Shown here one piece after another: positions 16,725-25,706 of a DNA stretch of 64,000 bases; the stretch's first letter is position 1, and each line of letters starts with the position of its first letter. A program made the translations under genes and the position numbers. Location: NCBI RefSeq assembly GCF_014650575.1, contig NZ_BMVF01000009.1, positions 62,001 to 126,000 on the forward strand. Reading direction: 5' to 3'. The DNA comes from Streptomyces naganishii JCM 4654 (GTDB taxonomy: Bacteria > Actinomycetota > Actinomycetes > Streptomycetales > Streptomycetaceae). The notes under the pieces are model-generated. The model did no database searches, was not told the DNA's origin, and worked only from the letters and a program-made list of their open reading frames with translations.

Positions 16725-16925
16725 TCAGCCGGTGCTGCCTGGGCGTTCGCCCTTCGGGCCCCGGCCGCGCTCCGTGCGCGGGCCGCTGCTGCGGAACTTC
16801 GGGTCCTGCTGGAGCTCCGCGTTCGCGGCGTCGTTGGCGTCCTGGTCGGAGATCCCGGACCGCTCGGCCTCCTTGCGGGCACGGGCGCGCTTGGTGTCGT
16901 ACTTCTTGCTTCCGGGCTCGGGCAC
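16725..16925 (-). CDS. Small charged conserved protein of unknown function
   Basis: A 66-residue hydrophilic protein starting MPEPGSKKYDTKRARARKEA (GTG initiator) with SGISDQDANDAANAELQQD in the middle and a basic Gly/Arg/Pro tail. I recognise it as a type of short protein common in streptomycetes but with no known role. The start at 16925 is set by a GGAGG 8 bp upstream. It has no membrane segment or known domain. It reads convergently toward the glycan locus. Confidence 0.65.
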   Translation of the reverse strand: MPEPGSKKYDTKRARARKEAERSGISDQDANDAANAELQQDPKFRSSGPRTERGRGPKGERPGSTG

Positions 16926-16975
16926 GACGATCACCTCCTGCCCCGCGGGTCCCCTCCGTCTCCCTGGACAAACGC

Positions 16976-17293
16976 TCAGTGCCCCGCCGACCCCGACCAG
17001 CGGCACAGCAGCCGGAAGGCGGCGTACAGGCTCACCGGCCACACCAGTGCGAACGCCCAGATCACCCCGGGCCGCGAGGTGACGATCCCGGCCGCCATGA
17101 GCGCGACGGCCACCGCGAGCAGTACGACGACGGTCCACGGGCGCGGCGAGTAGGCCACCACCCGGGACAGATCCGGCCGGCGGCGACGGCGCGCCGCGCG
17201 CAGGCGCCGCGCCAGGCGCCGGTCACGGCTGAGGGCACGCTCTATCTCGTTGAGGATCCGCTGTTCGCGATCGGGGAGTCGGCTTGTCGACAC
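16976..17293 (-). CDS. DUF3040 membrane protein
   Basis: A 105-residue protein. The N-terminal signature LPDREQRILNEIERALSRD is the DUF3040 hallmark; a basic stretch RRLRAARRRRRP follows, and then two membrane segments (WTVVVLLAVAVALMAAGIV and VIWAFALVWPVSLYAAFRLL). The family is actinobacterial, small, membrane-anchored and of unknown function. The start is GTG with AGGAG 6 bp upstream. It is probably a single-gene unit. Confidence 0.85.
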   Translation of the reverse strand: MSTSRLPDREQRILNEIERALSRDRRLARRLRAARRRRRPDLSRVVAYSPRPWTVVVLLAVAVALMAAGIVTSRPGVIWAFALVWPVSLYAAFRLLCRWSGSAGH

Positions 17294-17369
17294 TGTTGCT
17301 CCTACGGGCGTACGAGGGGGGACCGACCTGGCTGCCGCGTCGAATCCCGGGTGCCCGGCCGCCGGAGGA

Positions 17370-18374
17370 CTAACCGGCGCGGCCCGCCCCCAGCGCCTCC
17401 AGGAGCCCTTCCGCACCGTCCCGCGCGCCTTCCCGGTCGATGCCTCCCCGGCAGATGCCGCTCCGCCCCGTGCCGTCCCCGGCGAAGCCGTCCCGCACCC
17501 GGCGTGCGGCCGCCGTACCGGAGGACAGGCACCAGTCCCACCAGCGGTCCAGTTCCCCCGGGTCCAGCCGCTCGGCGGCCACCAACGCGGGCCAGCCGCA
17601 GGCCCGCGCCTGCGCGGTCACCTTCGCCCCGCCCTCGACCGGGTCCACGGCCAGCGCGGGCGTCCCCGCGCGCAGCGCCAGCACCATCCCGTGCAGCCGG
17701 TCGGTGACGACCAGGTCCAACCGTGCGAGGACCGACTCCAGTTGGGCGGGCGTGGCGCACAGCCGCCAGTCGTGGGCGTCGAGCCGGGTCTCCAGTTCCA
17801 CGCGCGCGCAGTCCTTGCCGTGCAGCCAGGAGCCCACCTCCCGGGCGACCACGTCGTGGCGTCTGGCCCGCCCGTACTCGTGCTGCCCATGGGTGAGCAC
17901 CACGCCCACCACGGGCGGCGCCGGAAGGGCGGGGGCGCGGGCCGCCAGGTCCAGGGCCGGCTCGCAACGCGGGGCGTCGCGGGCGATGACGTGATGGAAG
18001 CCGGTCACGGCGGGGCCGTCCGGATCGATCACGGAGGTGCCCACGGCGACGCGCAGACAGTGCGCGAACCGGCGGTGCAACGCCTCGACCTGCGGCCCGT
18101 GCAGCGGACCGCACAGGAACACCAGCCGCCCGTACCGTCCGGCGTCCACGTCGTCCAGGTGCAGCGCGCCGGGCCGGAAACCGGGGCTCCAGGCGACGTC
18201 GTAGGGGAGGGCGGACCGCCGCAGCACGTCCTCCACGCGGTGCAGCGCCAGCACGTCACCGGCGGTCGCCTCCCCGTCCGGGAAGCTGAACCACCCCGTG
18301 AGCAGAATCCGTGACGCTCGCCGTTCCTGGTGCACAGTGCGCCCCGGGTGCCCGGCGGGCTCCACACCAATCAC
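17370..18374 (-). CDS. Polysaccharide pyruvyl transferase family protein
   Basis: A 334-residue GT-B-like protein. The diagnostic C-terminal block is LDLVVTDRLHGMVLALRAGT followed by PALAVDPVEGGAKV (about residues 225-260), matching the family of CsaB and WcaK, which attach pyruvate ketals to glycans or act as related transferases. The N-half begins SRILLTGWFSFPDGEATAGD. A GTG at 18372-18374 is taken as start; GTG 18365 is an in-frame alternative, and no strong ribosome site decides between them. It lies just beyond the glycan locus, so glycan decoration is plausible but not shown. Confidence 0.8.
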   Translation of the reverse strand: MIGVEPAGHPGRTVHQERRASRILLTGWFSFPDGEATAGDVLALHRVEDVLRRSALPYDVAWSPGFRPGALHLDDVDAGRYGRLVFLCGPLHGPQVEALHRRFAHCLRVAVGTSVIDPDGPAVTGFHHVIARDAPRCEPALDLAARAPALPAPPVVGVVLTHGQHEYGRARRHDVVAREVGSWLHGKDCARVELETRLDAHDWRLCATPAQLESVLARLDLVVTDRLHGMVLALRAGTPALAVDPVEGGAKVTAQARACGWPALVAAERLDPGELDRWWDWCLSSGTAAARRVRDGFAGDGTGRSGICRGGIDREGARDGAEGLLEALGAGRAG

Positions 18375-18401
18375 GGCCGGCCCGCCCGACCGCCCGCCCC
18401 T

Positions 18402-19142
18402 TCACTCGTCCTGGTCGTCGCCGTCCCCCAGGCTCAGATCGACGTCGAGCACGCCCTCGCCGTGGAACAGCTCGGAGGCCAGCCGACCGGCGTCCGCCGT
18501 GCCCTCCAGCCGGAGCAGCACGCGGGCGGCAAAGTCCGTGCGGCCGGGCAGCCGGTCGGCCCTGACCTGCACGATGCGAAAGCCCCGCTGGGTGCACGTC
18601 TCCATCAGCCGGGGCAGCAGCGCCCGGCCGGTCAGATACGTCAGCCGCAGCTCGACGGTGGCGGGCATCGGGCCGGGGGAGAGCCGGCCGGGCAGCCGCG
18701 GGTAGCCGCGCACGACCAGGAAGTGCAGCGCGGTGGCCGCCAGCGCAAGGATCGGCAGGCCGCCCCCGCAGGCCATGCCGACCGCGCAGGTCAGCCAGAT
18801 GGTGGCGGCCGTCGTCAGCCCGCGCACGGCGTCCCGCCGTACGAAGATCAGCCCGCCGCCGATGAAGCCGATCCCGGAGACGATCTGCGCGGCCACCCGC
18901 GAGGGGTCGAAGGAGACGTTCTCCAGCCCCAGGACACTGGTGAACCCGTGCTGGGACACCTCCATCATCAGCGCGCTCGCGACGCCGACCAGGGTGTGGG
19001 TGCGCATCCCCGCGCTCTTCTGCTGCGCGGCCCGCTCCCAGCCGATCAGGCTCGACAGCAGCAGCGCGAGCCCCAGCTCGGCGAGCTGGCGCCCGCCCTG
19101 CCCGTTGCCCACGTCCCACAGCCCGGCCGCAAGCCACGGCAT
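18402..19142 (-). CDS. MgtC/SapB family membrane protein
   Basis: A 246-residue protein. Residues 1-140 contain the MgtC domain with several membrane helices: GLALLLSSLIGWERAAQQKS, GMRTHTLVGVASALMM, VSGIGFIGGGLIFVRRDAV and GLTTAATIWLTCAVGMACGG. These are the conserved G-RTH-L, GFIGGG and GLTTAA blocks. The C-terminal part is an ACT-like cytoplasmic domain. MgtC proteins are linked to low-Mg survival and inhibition of F-type ATP synthase in pathogens; in soil bacteria the role is unclear. ATG 19142 has GGAGG 6 bp upstream; longer upstream frames are rejected. Confidence 0.92.
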   Translation of the reverse strand: MPWLAAGLWDVGNGQGGRQLAELGLALLLSSLIGWERAAQQKSAGMRTHTLVGVASALMMEVSQHGFTSVLGLENVSFDPSRVAAQIVSGIGFIGGGLIFVRRDAVRGLTTAATIWLTCAVGMACGGGLPILALAATALHFLVVRGYPRLPGRLSPGPMPATVELRLTYLTGRALLPRLMETCTQRGFRIVQVRADRLPGRTDFAARVLLRLEGTADAGRLASELFHGEGVLDVDLSLGDGDDQDE

Positions 19143-19281
19143 AGGTCGCCTCCCGTCGCCGGCGCGTCCGCCCCGCCGCCCCATTGTGTGCCCGTACGTG
19201 CTCGTCCGTCGCCGGAAAGGGGTACCCGACATGGGAGGAAGACGTGCCGGAAGGCGGGGGACGCGAAGAGGGGGCACGCCC

Positions 19282-19848
19282 GTGCCAAGGATGGACGCCG
19301 GCGAGGCGCGCCGGCGGTTCACGGCCGCCCGGGTGGCGCGGCTGGCCACGGTGGACGACGCCGGCCTGCCGCGCCTGGTCCCGGTGGTCTTCGCCGCCCA
19401 CGGTCGCGACGGGATCGTCACGGCGGTCGACCGCAAGCCGAAGAGCACCTCACGCCTGGCCCGCCTGCACGACATCGAGGTCACCCCGGCGGTGTGCCTG
19501 CTGGCCGACGTCTACGACGAGGACTGGGACCGGCTGTGGTGGGCCCGCGCGGACGGCGGCGCGCGGATCCTGCACGCCGATGCCACCGACCCCGAGACGC
19601 GCCGGGAGTGCGGACTGGCGCTCGCCCTTCTGCGTGAGAAGTACGCCCAGTACCGGCGCACCCCGCCCGAGGGCCCGGTGATCGCCGTCACCGTCCACCG
19701 CTGGACCGGCTGGCGGGCAGCCGACGCACCATCCGCGGACGCGCCGGACACACCGTACGCGCTCCCCGCGGACCCGCCGCCCGCCGGTCCCGCCGGCCCG
19801 CCGCCGTTTGGGACCGCCGGTTCTGGCTACGCGGCGGGCAGCCGCTGA
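19282..19848 (+). CDS. PPOX-class FMN/F420-binding split-barrel protein (TIGR03668-like)
   Basis: About 188 residues. The pyridoxamine-oxidase-like split barrel shows ARVARLATVDDAGLPRLVPV, VTAVDRKPKSTSRLARL and DEDWDRLWWARADGGARI, and ends LLREKYAQYRRTPPEGPVIA, matching F420-linked oxidoreductases of the TIGR03668 type. A Pro/Ala-rich 40-residue tail follows. The start is uncertain: GTG 19282 has GAGGGGG about 8 bp upstream and gives a normal N-terminus, ATG 19291 is also possible, and ATG 19231 would add an Arg/Gly-rich leader. The cofactor and substrate are not predictable here. Confidence 0.8.
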   Translation: MPRMDAGEARRRFTAARVARLATVDDAGLPRLVPVVFAAHGRDGIVTAVDRKPKSTSRLARLHDIEVTPAVCLLADVYDEDWDRLWWARADGGARILHADATDPETRRECGLALALLREKYAQYRRTPPEGPVIAVTVHRWTGWRAADAPSADAPDTPYALPADPPPAGPAGPPPFGTAGSGYAAGSR

Positions 19849-19878
19849 CCACCGAGGATCCGATCCGGGAGGTGCCCC

Positions 19879-20304
19879 ATGACCCGGCGAGTGCGCGACG
19901 TGATGTCACCCGGCGCGGTGGCCGTAGAGCCGATGACCACACTGGAGCGGGCGGCGTACGTGATGCGCGAGCAGAACGTCGGCGACGTCCTGGTGGCCTA
20001 CGACTGCGACCTCTTCGGCGTCCTCACCGACCGCGACATCGTGATCCGTGCCGTGGCCGAGGGCCGCGACCCGCACGAGGCGACCGTCGGCTCGGTCTGC
20101 ACCCGGCCCCCGGTGGTCACCCTGGCCCCCGAGGACACCACCGACCACGCGGTCGAGCTGATGCGCCGGTACGCCGTGCGCCGGCTCCCGGTCGTCGAGC
20201 ACGGCGGCTGCCCCGTGGGCATGGTGAGCCTCGGCGACCTCGCCGCCACCGAGGACCCGCACTCCGCCCTCGCGGACATCAGCAACGCCGACCCCAACCG
20301 CTGA
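19879..20304 (+). CDS. Tandem CBS-domain protein
   Basis: A 141-residue protein made of two CBS repeats. CBS1 is VRDVMSPGAVAVEPMTTLER through GVLTDRDIVIRAVAEG; CBS2 is VCTRPPVVTLAPEDTTDHAV through RRLPVVEHGGCPVGMVSLGD. Such stand-alone proteins bind adenine nucleotides and often act as energy or stress sensors. GGGAGG precedes the ATG. It is 30 bp downstream of the PPOX protein and may be cotranscribed with it. Confidence 0.92.
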   Translation: MTRRVRDVMSPGAVAVEPMTTLERAAYVMREQNVGDVLVAYDCDLFGVLTDRDIVIRAVAEGRDPHEATVGSVCTRPPVVTLAPEDTTDHAVELMRRYAVRRLPVVEHGGCPVGMVSLGDLAATEDPHSALADISNADPNR

Positions 20305-20347
20305 TCGAGGACAACACCTGTCCGCATACGGCGCTACGGTGCCGGGC

Positions 20348-21514
20348 ATGACGAGGAAGACCACCTCCGCCGCTCCTCCCGTGCTCGGGCCGCGCGCGCT
20401 GAACCGGGCCACTCTCGCGCGCCAGCTGCTCCTGCGCCGTTCGACGATGGGCGCCCGGGACGCCGTGGGGCATCTGCTCGGGCTCCAGGCCCAGAACGTC
20501 GAGCCGCCGTACTACGCCCTCGCCGCCCGCCTCGACGGCTTCGCGCCCGAGGAGCTCTCGCGGCTGATGGCCGAGCGCGAGGTGGTCCGGATCGTCACCC
20601 TGCGCTCGACCATCCACACCCACACCGCCGAGGACTGCCGGACCCTGCGCCCGCTCGTGCAGCCCGCCCGCGACCGCGAACTCGGCCAGTTCCGCCGGGG
20701 GCTGACGGGCGTGGACCTCGACCTGCTTGTCGTTCTCGTCCGGGAACTGGTGGAGGCCGAGCCGCGCACCATGGCGCAGTTGCGCGAGGCGCTCACCGCG
20801 CGGTGGCCGGACGCCGATCCGCAGGCCCTCGCCCTGGCCGCGCGCTGCCGGCTGCCGCTGGTCCAGGTCACCCCGCGCGGGCTGTGGGGCAGAAGCGGCC
20901 AGGTCGCCCTCACGACCGCCGGCCACTGGCTCGGCGACTCCTCACCCGCCGCACCCGAGGCACCCGCACCCGAGGCGCCCGCGCCCGAGGCACCCGCGCC
21001 CGAGGCGCCCACTGCCGACGCGACCGTGCTCCGCTACCTCGCCGCCTTCGGTCCCGCCTCCGTGAAGGACATGCAGACCTGGGCCGGGCTCACCCGCCTG
21101 CGCGAGGCCTTCGAACGCCTGCGCCCACGCCTCGTCACCTTCGACGACGAGAACGGCACCGAGCTGTTCGACCTCCCCGAAGCCCCCCGCCCCGACCCGG
21201 ACACCCCGGCCCCGCCCCGCTTCCTGCCCGAGTACGACAACCTGCTCCTCTCCCACGCCGACCGGAGCCGGGTGGTACCGCCGGAGTTCCGGGGCCGCGG
21301 CAGGCGGGGCAACCAGGCCTTCCGCACGCTCCTCGTCGACGGGTTCCTCGCGGGCGTGTGGAAGCCGGACGCCGGCGTGGTCGTCGTGGAGCCGTTCGGG
21401 GAGCTGACCGCCGCCCAGCGGGACGAGGTGGTGGAGGAAGGGCTGCGCACGATGTCCGTGCTGCACCCGGGAGAGCCGTACGAGGTCCGCTTCGGGACGG
21501 TCGTGCCCCGCTGA
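20348..21514 (+). CDS. Winged-helix (AlkZ/YcaQ-like, HTH_42) DNA-binding protein
   Basis: A 388-residue protein of the winged-helix superfamily that includes the DNA glycosylases AlkZ and YcaQ. Seen: LLRRSTMGARDAVGHLLGLQ followed by AQNVEPPYYALAARL, then REVVRIVTLRSTIHTHTAED, a third winged-helix unit, and the C-terminal FLPEYDNLLLSHADRSRVV plus NQAFRTLLVDGFLAGVW. Known AlkZ-like enzymes excise alkylated or crosslinked bases with a QxQ/QxD-type active site; LQAQ occurs at the matching place. A 15-bp unit repeated four times (20951-21010) encodes an APEAP linker. TACGGT lies 7 bp before ATG 20348, suggesting a leaderless transcript. GTG 20339 is an in-frame alternative. Confidence 0.82.
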   Translation: MTRKTTSAAPPVLGPRALNRATLARQLLLRRSTMGARDAVGHLLGLQAQNVEPPYYALAARLDGFAPEELSRLMAEREVVRIVTLRSTIHTHTAEDCRTLRPLVQPARDRELGQFRRGLTGVDLDLLVVLVRELVEAEPRTMAQLREALTARWPDADPQALALAARCRLPLVQVTPRGLWGRSGQVALTTAGHWLGDSSPAAPEAPAPEAPAPEAPAPEAPTADATVLRYLAAFGPASVKDMQTWAGLTRLREAFERLRPRLVTFDDENGTELFDLPEAPRPDPDTPAPPRFLPEYDNLLLSHADRSRVVPPEFRGRGRRGNQAFRTLLVDGFLAGVWKPDAGVVVVEPFGELTAAQRDEVVEEGLRTMSVLHPGEPYEVRFGTVVPR

Positions 21515-21536
21515 CACGGCGGCGCGGGCATGGAGA

Positions 21537-21577
21537 GGGGGCGCTGCGGGCCGCTCGTGGTGGCTCGCAACGCCCCC
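21537..21577. terminator. Bidirectional terminator between the AlkZ-like gene and the trypsin gene
   Basis: The arms GGGGGCGCTGCGGGC (21537-21551) and GCTCGCAACGCCCCC (21563-21577) pair at 13 of 15 positions around an 11-nt loop. It lies between convergent genes ending at 21514 and 21600, and so can serve both. Confidence 0.75.
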
Positions 21578-21599
21578 TGGCTTCACCGGGGCAGGGCTC

Positions 21600-22391
21600 T
21601 CAGGTGCCGACCTGCGCGCTGACCAGGCCGGAGAAGGTGGTCAGCCGGGTGTAGACACCCGGATAACCCGCTTCCGCACAGCCGTTGCCCCAGGAAGTGA
21701 TCCCTGCCAGGACGCCCCCGATGAACAGGGGACCGCCGCTGTCGCCCTGGCAGGTGTCTACGCCGCCGGAGGAGTATCCGGCGCAAACCATGTCGCTCGC
21801 GACGAAGTCGGAGCCGTACGAGTCGCGGCAGCTGGAGTCGGACATGACCGGCACGGTCGCGGTCCGCAGCTGGTTGGAGGAGCCGCCGCTCTCGGAGGTG
21901 GTGCCCCAGCCGAGGACGCGGGCGGTGGCGCCGGCCGTGTAGACGCCCGTGTCGGAGGCCGAGACGTACTTCGCCGCCGTGTACGGCATGGAGGTGGACA
22001 GGGTCAGCACGGCCACGTCGTCGCCGCTGGTGGCGTCCGTGTAGCCGGGGTCCACCCAGATCCGGCTGACCTTGCTGACCGTGCCGTCGGTGCCGTTGAG
22101 GTAGGTGCGGCCGCCGACCACGCGGACGCTGTCCGTGCTCTCGTCGACCACGCAGTGCGCGGCGGTGACGACCTTCCGGGCCGCGACCAGAGTGCCCCCG
22201 CAGAACTGGTTGCCGGACGCGTCGGTGATCTGCATGACGAACGGGTAGGCGGCCGTGGTCGTCGTGGTGCCGCCGACGACGGGCTGCGGCACGGCGGCCG
22301 CGCAGGGAGCGGTGAACAGCGCGAGGGCGGCGGTGGCGGCGCCTGCCGCGAGCGCGGCGGCGGCCCGTCTGGCTCGGGTGAGGCGGAACAA
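21600..22391 (-). CDS. Secreted trypsin-like serine protease (S1A)
   Basis: A 263-residue preproprotease. A basic, Ala-rich signal peptide (about residues 1-33) is followed by a very short propeptide AVPQP and the mature start VVGGTTTT. The triad is TAAHC (His), DDVAVLTL (Asp) and GDSGGP (Ser). DTCQGDSGGP puts Asp at the S1 pocket position 189, so cleavage after Arg or Lys is expected, as for Streptomyces griseus trypsin. Six Cys residues fit three disulfides. The start is TTG 22389-22391 with GAGGAG 5 bp upstream; no ATG or GTG gives a sensible signal peptide. It ends at a shared terminator. Confidence 0.92.
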   Translation of the reverse strand: MFRLTRARRAAAALAAGAATAALALFTAPCAAAVPQPVVGGTTTTTAAYPFVMQITDASGNQFCGGTLVAARKVVTAAHCVVDESTDSVRVVGGRTYLNGTDGTVSKVSRIWVDPGYTDATSGDDVAVLTLSTSMPYTAAKYVSASDTGVYTAGATARVLGWGTTSESGGSSNQLRTATVPVMSDSSCRDSYGSDFVASDMVCAGYSSGGVDTCQGDSGGPLFIGGVLAGITSWGNGCAEAGYPGVYTRLTTFSGLVSAQVGT

Positions 22392-22543
22392 TGCGTCTCC
22401 TCGAGGGCTGGCCGGTGGGGGGTCGCGCGGGCGGGGGCGGAAGCACGGGAGTCCATGGGAGTTCTGCACAGAACCCCGTGTGCCCGGGCGAGCGGCACGC
22501 CCCATACGCTAGGACCGGGCCCACCCTCCTCCAATGAGGGAAC

Positions 22544-22553
22544 CCCCTAGGGG
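22544..22553. promoter_or_regulatory. Palindrome CCCCTAGGGG in the trypsin upstream region
   Basis: A perfect 10-bp palindrome lies about 155 bp upstream of the trypsin start, in the 287-bp gap 22392-22678 that contains no gene. A second small dyad CCTC-CAAT-GAGG is at 22528-22539. The LAL regulator gene ends at 22679 and reads in the same direction, so it is a candidate to act here; that is inference. Confidence 0.35.
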
Positions 22554-22678
22554 AGTCGGACAGGGAAAACCCTCGGTCCGGCCCGGCGGTCCCGGCCGGC
22601 GTTTCCCGGCCGTCCGGCGGCGCGCCACCCGGTGGCCGCCCTCACTGGATCCACGCGGTCAGTCAACCCGCGCCGGGC

Positions 22679-25459
22679 TCAGCGCGCGCGCCGGCCCGCC
22701 GCCAAACGGACGATGTCCACACGCGAACGGATGCCCAGCTTGCGGTAGACCCGGGTGAGCGTCGCCTCCACCGTCTTCACGCTGACGAACAGCCGCCCGG
22801 CGATCTCCCGGTTGGTCGCGCCCTCCATGACCAGCGCGGCCACCTGACGCTCCATCGTGGCGAGCCCGTCCAGCGCCCCGGGCGCGATCCCCGACTCCGC
22901 CGGACGGGCGACGGCCGCCGCGTCCACCAGGCGCAGCCACGGCAGTGCGCGGCAGCGCCGGAACAGCCGGGCCGCCTCGTCGTACGACGTCGGGCCCTGA
23001 CGCCGGGTGGTGCGCAGCCGGGCCAGCGCGAACGCGGCCCGCGCCTCCTCGAGGCCGTGTCCGAGCCTGGCCAGCCGGTCCTGTGCCGACGTCAGCCGGA
23101 CGGCGGCGGACTCCTCGTCGCCGCGCGCCGCCCGCACCAGCGCCTCGGAGCGGTCCAGGACGGCCAGCACGCTCTCCCGGCCGAGCCGCATCGCGTGCCC
23201 CCGCGCCACGTCGATGACCTGCTGCGCCTCGGCCGGCTCCCCGACGAGCACCAGCGCCTCCGCCAGGTCGCCGTGCCAGCGGCCGCGCGCCGGGTCGGTG
23301 ATGCCGAGCCCCTGTTCCAGCTCCCGCACCCGGCGCAGCGCCTCCACGGCGGCGGGCGCGTCCCCGGCGACGAAGTGGGCGTATCCCAGGGCGGCCAGGG
23401 CGCGCGAGAGGTACATCTGGTCGCCGTCCTCCTCGGCGTGCTCCACCGCCTCCCGGGCCAGCGCCAGCGCCCGGCCGGTGTCGCCGCCGGATGCCTCGGC
23501 GAAGCAGGCCAGCATCGCGGAGGCGCCCTCGCCGATGCCGGTGTCCCGGGCCAGCCGCAGGCTCTCGCGGGCCAGGTCCAGGGCGCGGCCGCAGTGCCCG
23601 GCGTGCAGTTCGGTCTCGGCGAGCAGCCGCAGGTAGTGCACCTCGCTCTCGACCATGCCGCGCCGCCGCACCTCGCGCAGCAGCCCGGTGATGGTGGCCC
23701 GGGCCTCGGTCAACTGGTCGCTCATCAGCAGCCAGCGGAAGCGGGCCGAGCCGACGCCGTTGTGGTGGCAGGCCACGTAGGGGTCCTGAGGCTCCTTCAG
23801 CGCGCGCTTGATGGTGACGGGCGCGTCCGGATGGCCCATCAGGGTCTCGGTGGAGGACTGGAAGGCGAGCGCCATCAGCTCGGTGCGCCGGTCCCGGCCG
23901 CGCGCGGCGAGTTCGGCGGCGTGCGCGGCCTCCGCGCGGGCCTCGGCGAAGTCGCCCTCCACCACCATGGCGCGCCAGGCCAGCTGGTAGTGGACCAGGG
24001 CGAGCAGCCGCGGGTCGTCCCCGGCGTCGGCCAGCGCCTGCGGGAAGACCGCGTCGACGTCCCCGAGTGCCTGGCCGGCCGCCTCGACGACGACCATCCA
24101 CGCCCGCACCCGGTCGGCGGGCATGGTGGCCCGGGTCAGCACCTCGCGGGCGATGTCCCGGGCGAGGTCCACCTCGCCGGCCGTGATGGCGTCCTCGGCG
24201 GCCTCCAGGCGCCGGTCGTCCGGGGCCGGCTCGCCGTCGGCGGGGGTGTGCCGGGCGGCGAGCAGGGACAGCGAGGCCGCCACCGACGGCGCCCCCCGGT
24301 CCCGGGCCAGCTCGGCCGCCTCGGCCAGCCGGGCGGCCACCCCCGGGTCGGTGCCGGTGCTGGCCAGCGCCAGGTGGCGGGCCCGCTCGATGGGGTCGGA
24401 GGCCGCCGTGGACAGCGCGGAGTGGGCGGCCCGGCGTTCCTGCGCGGGCGCCTCCGCGTACAGCGCGGCCGAGATGAGCGGGTGCGCGAACCGTACGGCC
24501 GGGCCCTCGGGCTCGGTGGCCAGCAGCCCGAGTTCGGCGGCCTGGGCGCACTCGGCCTCGGCGTTCTCCCGGCCCGCCGCGTGCAGCAGCGCCGGGGTGG
24601 GGCGGGCGCCGGCGCTGGCCACGAGCAGGGTGCGGCGGGCCTCGTCGGACAGCATCTCCAGTCGGCTGAGCACCAGCGCGCGCAGCGAGGTGGGTACCGG
24701 CAGCGGCTCGCCCGGTCGGGGCGGGGTGGGGTTCTCGGCCAGGGCGCGGCCGAGTTCCAGGGCGAAGAGCGGGTTGCCGCCGCTGGTGCGGTGGATGTCG
24801 CGGACGGTGGAGCGGGGCAGGCCGGTGTAGCCGCGGTGGTCGAGCAGGGCGGAGACCTGGGTGCGCGAGAGCGGTCCGATCCGCACGGCGAGGGTGTCGG
24901 GCGGGCAGGCGCGCAGATGGCGGTCCCAGTCCTCGTCCTCGGTGCGCACCGCGCACAGCATCTGCACGGGCGTCTCGCCCAGCCGGCGGGCGGCGAAGCC
25001 GAGCAGTTCGGCGCTGGCCGAATCCAGCCACTGGAGGTCGTCGGCGACGACCAGGACCGGGCCCTTGGCGGCGAGCGCGCGCAGCGCGGACAGCACCGCC
25101 AGGCGCAGGGCGAGGCCGTCGCGCTGGAGGCTGGACTCGCCGCGTCCGGTGAGCGCCGACTCCAGGGCGGTGCGCTGGGCGGCGGGCAGGCCGGCCGACA
25201 CCTCGTCCAGGACCAGGCCGAACAGGTCGGCCAGGGCGAGGAAGGGCAGGTGGGACTCGGACTCCGTGGCGGTGCAGCGCAGCACGGTCCGGACGGTGCC
25301 GGACAGCTCCGCGGCCAGGGTGCGCAGCACGGTCGACTTGCCGATTCCGGCGGGACCCTGGACGACCAGGCTGCCTCCGCGCGAGAGTTGTGCGCGCGCC
25401 CCCGCGAGCAGCTCCTCCCGGCCGATCAGGACGTCGGTGCGGGGTATGCCCGGCTCCAT
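22679..25459 (-). CDS. LAL-family LuxR transcriptional regulator (large ATP-binding)
   Basis: A 926-residue regulator. Residues about 10-280 form a STAND/AAA-type ATPase: Walker A GPAGIGKST (residues 35-43) and Walker B VLVVADDLQWLD. The middle 500 residues are Ala/Leu-rich helical repeats of TPR type (for example LARESLRLARDTGIGEGASA and ALAALGYAHFVAGDAPAAVE). A C-terminal LuxR HTH is present: MERQVAALVMEGATNREIAG, then RLFVSVKTVEATLTRVYRKL. LAL proteins are usually activators of secondary metabolism or carbon use and bind ATP plus an inducer. ATG 25459 has GGAGGAG upstream. The nearest candidate target is the trypsin gene downstream in the same orientation. Confidence 0.93.
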   Translation of the reverse strand: MEPGIPRTDVLIGREELLAGARAQLSRGGSLVVQGPAGIGKSTVLRTLAAELSGTVRTVLRCTATESESHLPFLALADLFGLVLDEVSAGLPAAQRTALESALTGRGESSLQRDGLALRLAVLSALRALAAKGPVLVVADDLQWLDSASAELLGFAARRLGETPVQMLCAVRTEDEDWDRHLRACPPDTLAVRIGPLSRTQVSALLDHRGYTGLPRSTVRDIHRTSGGNPLFALELGRALAENPTPPRPGEPLPVPTSLRALVLSRLEMLSDEARRTLLVASAGARPTPALLHAAGRENAEAECAQAAELGLLATEPEGPAVRFAHPLISAALYAEAPAQERRAAHSALSTAASDPIERARHLALASTGTDPGVAARLAEAAELARDRGAPSVAASLSLLAARHTPADGEPAPDDRRLEAAEDAITAGEVDLARDIAREVLTRATMPADRVRAWMVVVEAAGQALGDVDAVFPQALADAGDDPRLLALVHYQLAWRAMVVEGDFAEARAEAAHAAELAARGRDRRTELMALAFQSSTETLMGHPDAPVTIKRALKEPQDPYVACHHNGVGSARFRWLLMSDQLTEARATITGLLREVRRRGMVESEVHYLRLLAETELHAGHCGRALDLARESLRLARDTGIGEGASAMLACFAEASGGDTGRALALAREAVEHAEEDGDQMYLSRALAALGYAHFVAGDAPAAVEALRRVRELEQGLGITDPARGRWHGDLAEALVLVGEPAEAQQVIDVARGHAMRLGRESVLAVLDRSEALVRAARGDEESAAVRLTSAQDRLARLGHGLEEARAAFALARLRTTRRQGPTSYDEAARLFRRCRALPWLRLVDAAAVARPAESGIAPGALDGLATMERQVAALVMEGATNREIAGRLFVSVKTVEATLTRVYRKLGIRSRVDIVRLAAGRRAR

Positions 25460-25706
25460 GAAGTCTCCTCCCACGGACCGCCGCTCCCCTCTTATGTCGC
25501 GTCCAGGCCAATCTTAGGCAGCGGACCATTGCCTTGAGGGGGGTCAGGGCGGTGAGGGAGATAACAAGGTGACCGAAGAGCAACAGCTCACAGGGCCCGA
25601 ACGGACCTTTCCGGACCCCGGTCGGCCCAGGATCGCGCCGTCCGCCCGTCCTAGGCTCGCCCTGTTCCTGCCGCGTCGAGCGCTGCGTTGAGTGAGGCCC
25701 GCCTTG

